From NCBI GenBank assembly GCA_015662785.1, contig DQTM01000170.1:1-7270 (forward strand): a stretch of 7,270 bases of DNA, read 5' to 3'. Under the pieces are notes generated by a model. It did not search any database and was not told the DNA's origin. It worked only from the letters and a program-made list of their open reading frames with translations. The stretch's first letter is position 1. Each line of letters opens with the position of its first letter. Shown here piece after piece: positions 1-6,292 of the stretch. The stretch is from Sulfurospirillum arcachonense (lineage in GTDB: Bacteria > Campylobacterota > Campylobacteria > Campylobacterales > Sulfurospirillaceae). The position numbers and the translations under genes are program-made.

Positions 1-201
1 AAAAAACATGGTATATACTTATAGTTGCAGGAATCTTAAATAATGCTGTCCCATTTTTCCTAATAAGCTGGGGACAACAGTATCCCTATATTTGCTATTT
101 TTTGGGCATGGATTTTTCTGTCTGAATTACCAGCTACAAATGCTTGGATAGCCCTATTTTTGATACTTTTAGGGCTATTGATTAGAAGAATAAAAGAGTA
201 A
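1..201 (+). pseudogene. EamA/DMT-family transporter remnant, internally deleted and frameshifted
   Basis: Two pieces of one transporter family lie in different frames. Bases 3-125 read a hydrophobic stretch containing GILNNAVPFFLISWGQQ, typical of the third to fourth membrane helix of EamA (drug/metabolite) transporters, and then run out of frame to a stop at 123-125. Bases 79-201, in another frame, read SIPIFAIFWAWIFLSELP and a final hydrophobic helix ending LLIRRIKE, with a stop at 199-201. This matches the end of the second EamA repeat. In an intact protein of about 300 residues these segments are separated by well over 100 residues, so roughly 500 bases appear to be missing around position 80, with a change of frame. 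The 5' part lies outside the window. Family assignment rests on recalled motifs; the loss of function is inferred from the broken frame. Confidence 0.72.
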
Positions 202-231
202 TATTCCAAAAATGTAATATTAATGTTATTT

Positions 232-240
232 TGATATAAT
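232..240 (+). promoter_or_regulatory. Extended -10 promoter of the ilvB-ilvH-lpxD operon
   Basis: TGaTATAAT is a perfect extended -10 element for the housekeeping sigma factor. It is preceded by AT-rich DNA with no convincing -35 box, as is usual in Campylobacterota. Transcription would start near 247, leaving a leader of about 35 bases before the ilvB start. That is too short for a leader-peptide attenuator, so classical ilv attenuation is not supported here. The ilvB ribosome binding site GAGGAGA lies at 271-277. Confidence 0.7.
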
Positions 241-281
241 TAAAGACTTTTTTAAAGTAAATAAATAATAGAGGAGAAGTC

Positions 282-1973
282 ATGGAATTAAACGGTTCTC
301 AGATGGTTGTTGAAGCACTAGCAAAGGAGAACGTGAGCGTAGTCTTTGGCTATCCTGGTGGTGCTATTATGAATGTTTACGATGAGATATACAAACAAGA
401 CCATTTTGAACATATATTGACAAGGCACGAACAAGCTGCGATACATGCAGCTGATGGCTACGCAAGAAGTAGTGGTGATGTTGGTGTTGCTTTTGTTACT
501 AGTGGACCTGGGTTTACAAATGCAGTTACTGGACTTGCAACTGCGTATATGGACTCTGTTCCTATGGTTGTTATAAGTGGGCAAGTACCTATTAGTGTGA
601 TTGGAACTGATGCATTTCAAGAGATTGATGCTGTTGGGATTTCTAGACCTTGCGTAAAGCATAATTATCTTGTAAAAGATGTAAAAGATTTGGCACGTGT
701 ACTTAAAGAGGCATTTTATATCGCTAGAAGTGGTCGTCCTGGTCCTGTGCATGTAGATATTCCTAAAGACGTTACGGCTCAAATTGGAAAATTTGACTAC
801 CCTGATACGATAAAAATGCGAACATATAAGCCGACATATAAAGGCAATGTTCGTCAGATAAAAAAAGCAGTAGAAGCCATAGCTAATTCAAAAAGACCAG
901 TTCTTTATATTGGTGGTGGTGCTATAAACTCTAATGCAAGTGAAGCAGTACGTGAGTTTGCTAAGATAACAGGAATTCCTGCTGTTGAGACTTTGATGGC
1001 AAGAGGAGTTATGGGAGATGAAAACCCACTTCTTTTAGGAATGCTTGGAATGCATGGCTGTTATAGTGCAAATATGGCTATGAGCGAAGCTGACCTTATG
1101 ATAGCTTTTGGTCCTAGGTTTGATGATAGAGTTACAGGTAAACTTAGTGAGTTTGCAAAGCATGCTAGAATTATTCATGTCGATATAGACCCAAGTAGTA
1201 TAGGTAAAATTGTTGATGTAGATTTTCCTATAGTTGGAGATTTGAAAAATGTTGTTGAGGGTATGATACCTTTAGTAAAAGAGAAAGTTGATTCAACGAA
1301 GTATAAAAGTTGGAGAGATTTACTAAACAGATATAACGAAATACATCCTTTAGGTTATGAAGACTCTGATGAAGTTTTAAAACCTCAATGGGTTATAGAA
1401 AGAGTTGGAGAGATACTTGGAAGTGATGCTTTTATATCAACTGATGTTGGACAACATCAGATGTGGACAGCACAATTTTACCCGTTTAGTTTTCCAAGAC
1501 AGTTTATAACTAGTGGAGGATTAGGAACAATGGGATTTGGATTTCCTGCTGCGATTGGTGTAAAAAGAGCATTCCCTGATAAAATATCTATCAACTTTAC
1601 AGGTGATGGCTCAATTTTGATGAATGTTCAAGAGCTTATGACAGCAGTTGAAATGAAAATACCAGTAATAAATATAATCTTAAATAACAAATTTTTAGGT
1701 ATGGTTCGTCAATGGCAGACATTTTTTTACGACAAAAGATACTCATCAACAGATATTCAAACTCAGCCAGATTTTGTAAAACTTGTAGAAAGTTTTGGTG
1801 GAGTTGGTTATAAAGTAAAAACTAAAGATGAGTTTGATAAAGCATTGCAAGATGCCATAGATAGCAATAAAGTAGCTTTTATAGATGTAGATGTAGATAG
1901 ATTTGAAAATGTTTTACCAATGGTTCCAGCTGGTGGTACGCTTTATAATATGATGTTAGAGTACAAGGAGTAG
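282..1973 (+). CDS. ilvB: Acetolactate synthase large (catalytic) subunit
   Basis: This cytoplasmic enzyme uses thiamine diphosphate to condense two pyruvates into 2-acetolactate, or pyruvate with 2-oxobutyrate into 2-aceto-2-hydroxybutyrate. This is the first common step of valine, leucine and isoleucine synthesis. The 563-residue protein has the usual length and three-domain order. An N-terminal pyrimidine-binding domain carries the catalytic glutamate E50 in RHEQAAIHAADGYAR. A central FAD/DHAP-type domain spans roughly 190-325. The C-terminal pyrophosphate-binding domain has the metal/ThDP motif from GDGS (441-444) to NN (468-469). The ATG at 282 follows an AGGAG (272-276) by five bases. 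The regulatory subunit gene follows immediately, as expected for a two-subunit enzyme. The symbols ilvB and ilvI are both used for this subunit in the group. Nothing suggests damage. Confidence 0.97.
   Translation: MELNGSQMVVEALAKENVSVVFGYPGGAIMNVYDEIYKQDHFEHILTRHEQAAIHAADGYARSSGDVGVAFVTSGPGFTNAVTGLATAYMDSVPMVVISGQVPISVIGTDAFQEIDAVGISRPCVKHNYLVKDVKDLARVLKEAFYIARSGRPGPVHVDIPKDVTAQIGKFDYPDTIKMRTYKPTYKGNVRQIKKAVEAIANSKRPVLYIGGGAINSNASEAVREFAKITGIPAVETLMARGVMGDENPLLLGMLGMHGCYSANMAMSEADLMIAFGPRFDDRVTGKLSEFAKHARIIHVDIDPSSIGKIVDVDFPIVGDLKNVVEGMIPLVKEKVDSTKYKSWRDLLNRYNEIHPLGYEDSDEVLKPQWVIERVGEILGSDAFISTDVGQHQMWTAQFYPFSFPRQFITSGGLGTMGFGFPAAIGVKRAFPDKISINFTGDGSILMNVQELMTAVEMKIPVINIILNNKFLGMVRQWQTFFYDKRYSSTDIQTQPDFVKLVESFGGVGYKVKTKDEFDKALQDAIDSNKVAFIDVDVDRFENVLPMVPAGGTLYNMMLEYKE
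1965..1970 (+). promoter_or_regulatory. Ribosome binding site deciding the ilvH start
   Basis: AAGGAG sits inside the last codons of ilvB, just before its TAG stop. Two ATG codons follow in tandem at 1974 and 1977. Only three bases separate the site from the first and six from the second, so the second ATG is the better placed start. The arrangement also favours translational coupling of the two subunits. Confidence 0.65.
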
Positions 1974-1976
1974 ATG

Positions 1977-2447
1977 ATGGAAAATGTAAGAAGAGTACTT
2001 TCAGTAATCGTTATAAATGAAGAAGCTGTATTGTCGCGTATTTCAGGACTATTTGCTGGTCGTGGTTACAATATAGACAGTTTAACAGTTGCTCCAGTTC
2101 CAAATACAGACTTTTCAAGACTAACAATAATAACAAGTGGTAATAAAAGAGTTTTAGAGCAAATTGTTAAACAACTTCATAAGCTTATACCAGTTTATAA
2201 AGTTGTAGAGTCTGAAGAGTTCGTTGAAAAAGAGATGGCATTAGTAAAGATTCCACTAAATGAAGATTTTAATGGACTTGATGCTATGCTTAAAGCATAT
2301 AATGGAACTATAGCAAGCAGTGGAGAAAACTTCATTGTAGTTATGGTTGCAGATGATGCAAAAAGAATAGATAACTTTTTAAAAGCTATCAAAAAGTACA
2401 ATCCAACTGAGATGGTACGTGGTGGCTCTGTTGCTTTGGATGTTTAA
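1977..2447 (+). CDS. ilvH: Acetolactate synthase small (regulatory) subunit
   Basis: This is the regulatory partner of the preceding catalytic subunit. In this family it raises activity of the large subunit and confers feedback inhibition by a branched-chain amino acid, usually valine. The 156 residues (157 if the ATG at 1974 is used) match the usual length. An N-terminal ACT domain covers about residues 5-77, with the characteristic VLSRISGLFAGRGYNIDSL stretch that includes the effector-binding loop between the first strand and helix. A C-terminal ALS_ss_C domain (about 83-156) ends in MVRGGSVALDV. The gene starts right after the ilvB stop, and its own stop overlaps the lpxD start (TAATG), so the three genes are almost certainly one transcript. 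Confidence 0.95.
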   Translation: MENVRRVLSVIVINEEAVLSRISGLFAGRGYNIDSLTVAPVPNTDFSRLTIITSGNKRVLEQIVKQLHKLIPVYKVVESEEFVEKEMALVKIPLNEDFNGLDAMLKAYNGTIASSGENFIVVMVADDAKRIDNFLKAIKKYNPTEMVRGGSVALDV

Positions 2448-3403
2448 TGAATTTAGTTGATATATTAAAAGAGTTAGATATAGAATATAATGGAAAAGAT
2501 TTTAGAGTCTCATCTTTTGGGACTTTGAAAGATGCTAATTCTTCACAAGTAGCTTTTCTAAATGACATTAAGCTTTTGGATGAACTTAAAACTACAAAAG
2601 CTGGAGCAGTTATACTGAAAGAGAAACATGTAGAACTTTTACCTTCTACATGTAAAGCTATAATCAGTACTAATCCATACCTTGATATGGCACGTATGAG
2701 TGGATATTTTGCTAAAAAACCTTTTGTTAACGATGGTGAAAAATATATAAGTGATAAAGCTACAGTTGATAAAAGTGCAGTGATAGGTGATGGTACAATA
2801 ATAGAAGAGGGTGCTTATGTTATGGCAGGTGCTGTAATAGGAGTAAATGTAACTATAGGTAAAAACACAAGAATATATCCAAATGTAGTAGTTTATGATG
2901 ACACTATAATTGGTGAAAATTGTTTTATCCAAGCTGGGGCTATCATAGGCAGTGACGGTTATGGTTATGCTCATAGTGATTCAGGTGAGCATGTAAAAAT
3001 ATATCATACAGGTAATGTAGTACTTGAAGATGATGTTGAGATTGGAGCAAACACAACGGTAGACCGTGCTGTATTTGGTACAACTCGTATTGGTAAAAAT
3101 ACAAAAATAGATAATCTAGTACAGATTGGACATAATTGTGAACTAGGGATTTCTTGTATTATGGTTGCTCAATCAGGACTTGCAGGTTCAACTACTATGG
3201 GACGTAATGTAGTCATAGGTGGACAATCTGCTGCTGGAGGACATCTGCATATTGGTGATTTTGCACAATTTGCTGCTCGTAGTGGCATAACAAAATCTGT
3301 TGAGGGTGGAAAAACTTATGGTGGTTTTCCATTGATGTTACAAAAAGATTGGTTGAGAACTCAACTAAGAATGATAAAGTACTTTGGTACTAAGAAGAAA
3401 TAA
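2447..3403 (+). CDS. lpxD: UDP-3-O-(3-hydroxyacyl)glucosamine N-acyltransferase
   Basis: The enzyme transfers a 3-hydroxyacyl chain from acyl carrier protein to the 2-amino group of UDP-3-O-acyl-glucosamine, the third step of lipid A synthesis, on the cytoplasmic side. The 318 residues are slightly shorter than the E. coli enzyme. The N-terminal uridine-binding domain (about 1-100) shows AGAVILKEKH and the NPYLDMARM segment typical of LpxD. It is followed by a left-handed beta-helix of hexapeptide repeats (about 103-290) with GSDGYGYAH and DNLVQIGHNCELG. H229 in the latter is the expected catalytic base. The C-terminus (KDWLRTQLRMIKYF) is the usual helical extension. No good ribosome binding site is visible. 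The ATG overlaps the ilvH stop by one base, which suggests translation by coupling. Its place behind the ilv genes is a recurring Campylobacterota arrangement, not an obvious functional link. Confidence 0.96.
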   Translation: MNLVDILKELDIEYNGKDFRVSSFGTLKDANSSQVAFLNDIKLLDELKTTKAGAVILKEKHVELLPSTCKAIISTNPYLDMARMSGYFAKKPFVNDGEKYISDKATVDKSAVIGDGTIIEEGAYVMAGAVIGVNVTIGKNTRIYPNVVVYDDTIIGENCFIQAGAIIGSDGYGYAHSDSGEHVKIYHTGNVVLEDDVEIGANTTVDRAVFGTTRIGKNTKIDNLVQIGHNCELGISCIMVAQSGLAGSTTMGRNVVIGGQSAAGGHLHIGDFAQFAARSGITKSVEGGKTYGGFPLMLQKDWLRTQLRMIKYFGTKKK

Positions 3404-3439
3404 GTATTCTTGCCAAACGTAAAGCTTGAGTGAGATGAA

Positions 3440-3466
3440 TTTTAAAGGAATTTATTTCCTTTAAAA
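3440..3466 (+). repeat. Perfect 11-bp inverted repeat in the lpxD downstream gap
   Basis: TTTTAAAGGAA (3440-3450) and TTCCTTTAAAA (3456-3466) are exact reverse complements around a five-base TTTAT loop. The stem has only two G-C pairs, and the following bases (GAAGAAATAAAA) are A-rich, with no T run. It is therefore a poor intrinsic terminator on either strand. It could be an RNA stem that protects the lpxD 3' end, an operator for the next gene, or chance in AT-rich DNA. It lies 31 bases before the next start codon. Confidence 0.6.
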
Positions 3467-3497
3467 GAAGAAATAAAATAAAAAATAGGAGATATAT

Positions 3498-3743
3498 ATG
3501 AGTGGAAAAAATACAATTTTAAGCACATTCCCATTAGCGGAGACAAAGAAAGGAATCATTTCGGTTTCACATTTAGAAGAGCCTTATGGAACTGGTTCAT
3601 TTCCAGTAGTAAGTATAGGAATTTCACTTAAGGGAGATGATACAAGTCCAGATTGGAAAGCTCATATACCTTATGAGAATTTAGATCAACTTATAGAGTC
3701 TTTACAGACTGCTAAAGCAAATTTTACAGAAGAATCAAACTAA
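3498..3743 (+). CDS. Small uncharacterised protein, 81 residues
   Basis: I do not recognise this protein. It is probably a real gene: AGGAGA at 3487-3492 lies five bases before the ATG, and a strong terminator begins five bases after the stop. The product is soluble-looking, with no signal peptide, membrane helix or cysteine. The first half (to about residue 45) has alternating hydrophobic residues suggesting beta strands (GIISVSHLEE, FPVVSIGISLKG). Then comes an acidic turn with a tryptophan (GDDTSPDWKAHIPYENL), and a C-terminal amphipathic helix (LDQLIESLQTAKANF). This is the outline of a compact beta-sheet plus helix domain. It may be cotranscribed with lpxD, because no clear -10 box is seen in the 94-base gap, but separate expression cannot be excluded. 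No function is proposed. Confidence 0.8.
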   Translation: MSGKNTILSTFPLAETKKGIISVSHLEEPYGTGSFPVVSIGISLKGDDTSPDWKAHIPYENLDQLIESLQTAKANFTEESN

Positions 3744-3748
3744 GTTTT

Positions 3749-3787
3749 AAACCTCTACATGTAAGCATTACATGTAGAGGTTTTTTT
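3749..3787 (+). terminator. Strong intrinsic terminator between convergent genes
   Basis: A perfect 16-bp stem pairs 3749-3764 with 3768-3783 around a three-base GCA loop (3765-3767). It is followed on the plus strand by a T run ending at 3787. It ends the plus-strand transcript five bases after the small ORF. The T run overlaps the stop codon of the convergent oxidoreductase gene (3786-3788). Read on the minus strand, the hairpin is followed only by TTTAAAAC, so termination in that direction should be weaker. Confidence 0.92.
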
Positions 3788-4985
3788 ACTTATATTCTTT
3801 ATCTATATACTCTTCGATAGAAACAGCAACTTTTTTAGAAAAAGCAACAGCTTCAACAACTGTTCTTGCTCCAGTAACAATATCACCAGCACTGAATACA
3901 CCTTTTTTAGAGGTCATACCAGTATCATCTATATTTACTAAACCTCTATCAGATACTTCAATATTTGCATTTTTAACTAAAATATCATTTGGATTTTGGC
4001 TAATTGAGATAAATATAGCATCTGCTTTTTCATGTCCAGTTACTCCTTCTTCATCTGTTCTTTTATACAAAAGTCCATCTTCTACTATCTCTATTGGCTC
4101 TTTATAAAAATCAAATTTTACACCATCTAACTTTGCACACTCTATTTCATGTTTTTCAGCGGGCATGTTATCTTCACCTTTTCTATACATTATAATAACT
4201 TCTTTTGCCCCACTTCTGATGGCAGTTCTTGCTGCATCCATAGCAACATTACCAGCACCTAATACTATTACTTTTTTTCCTATATCATATGCCCTATGGT
4301 CTTTTAGGTAGTTGACAGCAAAATGAACGTGACCTAAACTTTCACCTTTTATATTTAGTTTTTTAGGGATATTTACACCTATACTAATAAATACAGCCTT
4401 AAATTCATCTCGAAAAAGATCATCTACCGTTATATGCTTACCTATCATGATATTTCGTCTTATTTTTACACCTAGTTGCTTTAGTCTATCTATGAGTTTA
4501 TCAAGAACTCTTTTATCTAGTCTAAAATCAGGAATTCCATATCTTAAAACTCCACCAATTTTACTATGTCCATCGTACATAGTAATCCCATAGCCTTTTG
4601 CAGCAAGTATAAAAGCAAGGGCAATTCCAGCAGGTCCACTGCCAACAATGGCTACATTGTGTCCATTGTGTTTTGGTTTCTCAAATTCTGTAGAGTTCAT
4701 ATAAAAATCAGATATATAATGCTCAATTGCACCAACACTAACAGCTGTTTTTTTCTTGTTTAATATACAGTGACCTTCACAATGTTTTTCATGAGGGCAG
4801 ACCAATGAACAAATAACAGAGAGAGGATTATTTTCAAAAAGCATTTTGCCTGCATCTGCAATTTCTCCTGAAAGAAACATTCTTATCATCGTTTCTATTG
4901 GAGTTCCTACAGGACATCCTTTTTGACATAATGGTTTTTTACAACCTAAACAAGTATTGGCTAAGTCTATTGTATATTTGTTCAT
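3786..4985 (-). CDS. GltD/PreT-like NAD(P), FAD and Fe-S oxidoreductase subunit
   Basis: This is a pyridine-nucleotide-disulfide-type flavoprotein of the family that includes the glutamate synthase small subunit (GltD), the dihydropyrimidine dehydrogenase subunit PreT and the NfnAB large subunit. The N-terminal iron-sulfur domain has two four-cysteine groups, C12/C15/C20/C24 (CLGCKKPLCQKGCP) and C59/C63/C69/C73. An FAD-binding Rossmann motif GSGPAG lies at 115-120, an NAD(P) motif GAGNVAMDAAR at 243-253, and the closing FAD motif GVFSAGD at 362-368. At 399 residues it is shorter than typical GltD (about 470) and close to PreT. Neither gltB nor preA is adjacent, so the electron-accepting partner and substrate are unknown. 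It probably passes electrons from NAD(P)H to a partner. AGGAGA lies seven bases upstream of the ATG. It follows the aminotransferase by 18 bases, implying an operon. Confidence 0.85.
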   Translation of the reverse strand: MNKYTIDLANTCLGCKKPLCQKGCPVGTPIETMIRMFLSGEIADAGKMLFENNPLSVICSLVCPHEKHCEGHCILNKKKTAVSVGAIEHYISDFYMNSTEFEKPKHNGHNVAIVGSGPAGIALAFILAAKGYGITMYDGHSKIGGVLRYGIPDFRLDKRVLDKLIDRLKQLGVKIRRNIMIGKHITVDDLFRDEFKAVFISIGVNIPKKLNIKGESLGHVHFAVNYLKDHRAYDIGKKVIVLGAGNVAMDAARTAIRSGAKEVIIMYRKGEDNMPAEKHEIECAKLDGVKFDFYKEPIEIVEDGLLYKRTDEEGVTGHEKADAIFISISQNPNDILVKNANIEVSDRGLVNIDDTGMTSKKGVFSAGDIVTGARTVVEAVAFSKKVAVSIEEYIDKEYK

Positions 4986-5003
4986 ATCCTTTTCTCCTAA
5001 AAT

Positions 5004-6173
5004 TTACTTGTAGTTTTTAACAAAATTTTCTATTCTATTTATGCCATCAATGATGCTTTTTTCATCTGTCGCAAAAGAGAATCTAAAGTAACCTTCTGTT
5101 CCAAAACCAATACCTGGAACTGTTGCTACACCTTTTTGGGCTAAAAGTCTTTTACAAAATTCTACTGAGTCATTAGTCACTTTTTTGAAGTTTACATATA
5201 GATAAAATGCACCGTTTGGCTTGACAACACTAAGACCTTCAATTGAGTTAAACATTTTCATAGCTAAATTTCTTCTTTTTTCAAATGCTTTTCTCATCAT
5301 CTCTATGTCACTATCAGCTTCGCCTAATAGTGCAGGAACAACAGCTTTTTGAGTGATTGAGTTTATGTTTGAAGTACTTTGGCTTTGAAGTTTTTTCACT
5401 GCATCTGTTAGCTCTTTAATAGGAGTTGCCATATATCCAAATCTCCAACCAGTCATTGCTACTGATTTGCTTAGTCCATTTATTGTGACTGTTCTTTTAA
5501 ACATATCTTCGCTTATTGAAGCAACTGAAACAAACTCAGTTCCATCAAACATAATTTTTTCGTACATTTCATCAGAAAAAACTAATACATCAGTACCTTT
5601 CAGCACTTGGGCTAAAGCTTCTAAGTCTTTTTTAGAGTAGACTGAACCTGTTGGGTTTGAAGGAGTATTTAGTATAAGAACTTTTGTTTTATCTGTTATT
5701 GCATTTTTTAGTTGTTCTGGTGTTATTTTAAATTCACTTGCATCATCAGTATTAATATAAACAGGAATTCCTTCACTGTACTTTACTATTTCAGGATAAG
5801 TTACCCAATAAGGAGCAGGAATTATAACTTCATCACCTTTGTTTAGAAGTATTTGAAAAAGATTAAACAAAGAGTGTTTGGCACCATTGTTAGTTACAAT
5901 CTCACTTGTTTCATAATGAAGTCTATTGTCTCTTTTTAGTTTAGTTTGGATGGCTTTTAAAACTTCAGGAGTACCAGGAACTGGTGTATATGTTGAGTTT
6001 CCTTCTTGTATGGCTTTTATAGCTGCACTTTTAATAACTTCAGGAGTGCCAAAATCAGGCTCACCTGCAGAAAAACTTAAAACATCTTTTCCGCTTGCTT
6101 TCATCTCTTTTGCCAGAGTTGTTATTGCTATAGTTAAAGACTCAGATAATACTTCTATACGTTTTGCAATCAT
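5004..6173 (-). CDS. aspC: Pyridoxal-phosphate aspartate aminotransferase, class I, Ib type
   Basis: The enzyme swaps an amino group between amino acids and 2-oxo acids, most likely aspartate/2-oxoglutarate with oxaloacetate/glutamate; it is cytoplasmic. The 389 residues match fold-type I aminotransferases of the Thermus-like Ib subgroup, recognised by SFSAGEPDFGTPEVI near residue 33. Expected active-site residues are present: N173 in PSNPTG, D201 and Y204 in FSDEMYEK, the Schiff-base lysine K236 in NGLSKSVAMTGWRFGY, phosphate-binding R244, and R364 in FRFSFA for the substrate carboxylate. Some Ib enzymes also act on prephenate, and sequence reading alone cannot decide substrate range. The start codon follows AAAGGG by seven bases. 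It is first in a minus-strand operon with the GltD-like gene and divergent from the calcium-loop gene. The names aspB and aspC are both used. Confidence 0.93.
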   Translation of the reverse strand: MIAKRIEVLSESLTIAITTLAKEMKASGKDVLSFSAGEPDFGTPEVIKSAAIKAIQEGNSTYTPVPGTPEVLKAIQTKLKRDNRLHYETSEIVTNNGAKHSLFNLFQILLNKGDEVIIPAPYWVTYPEIVKYSEGIPVYINTDDASEFKITPEQLKNAITDKTKVLILNTPSNPTGSVYSKKDLEALAQVLKGTDVLVFSDEMYEKIMFDGTEFVSVASISEDMFKRTVTINGLSKSVAMTGWRFGYMATPIKELTDAVKKLQSQSTSNINSITQKAVVPALLGEADSDIEMMRKAFEKRRNLAMKMFNSIEGLSVVKPNGAFYLYVNFKKVTNDSVEFCKRLLAQKGVATVPGIGFGTEGYFRFSFATDEKSIIDGINRIENFVKNYK

Positions 6174-6224
6174 GCTAATGCCCTTTATATTTTAAATAGA
6201 TTTTTAGTCTAATAAATTTTTATT

Positions 6225-6233
6225 ATTATAACA
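6225..6233 (-). promoter_or_regulatory. Extended -10 promoter of the aminotransferase operon
   Basis: Read on the minus strand this is TGtTATAAT, a perfect extended -10 box. The transcript would begin near 6218, giving a leader of about 45 bases before the aminotransferase ATG. There is no recognisable -35, matching the ilvB promoter in style. Confidence 0.68.
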
Positions 6234-6244
6234 TTTTAAGCTTA

Positions 6245-6250
6245 TAGAAT
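6245..6250 (+). promoter_or_regulatory. Possible -10 box for the calcium-loop gene
   Basis: TAGAAT (within TATAGAAT) matches five of six -10 consensus bases. It is placed about 42 bases before the ATG at 6293, with a T-rich stretch upstream. It lacks the TG extension and is a weaker candidate than the divergent promoter next to it. The 119-base spacer (6174-6292) otherwise holds only AT-rich sequence. Confidence 0.4.
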
Positions 6251-6292
6251 AGAATTTGCTCCCTATCTCTACCAAATTAGAAAGGATATATC

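Noticed and set aside
199..222. Inverted TAATATT...AATATTA upstream of the ilvB promoter as an operator
   Set aside because: The arms are pure A/T in AT-rich DNA, and the left one overlaps the stop codon of the transporter remnant. Such matches are expected by chance.
202..281. Leader-peptide attenuator for the ilv operon
   Set aside because: The space after the promoter is only about 35 bases, with no small ORF rich in branched-chain codons and no terminator hairpin.
318..782. Minus-strand open frame of 154 residues inside ilvB
   Set aside because: It is antisense to a clearly conserved gene, and its composition is rich in S, T, N, R and Y with no domain-like pattern. It is a shadow of ilvB codon use.
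2639..2974. Minus-strand open frame inside lpxD, rich in T, Y, S and I
   Set aside because: It is the complement of the regular hexapeptide-repeat coding sequence, with no ribosome binding site or recognisable motif.
5926..6195. Plus-strand 89-residue open frame opposite the aminotransferase start
   Set aside because: It is fully antisense to a conserved enzyme apart from a few bases in the spacer. The apparent protein character comes from the overlapping real gene.
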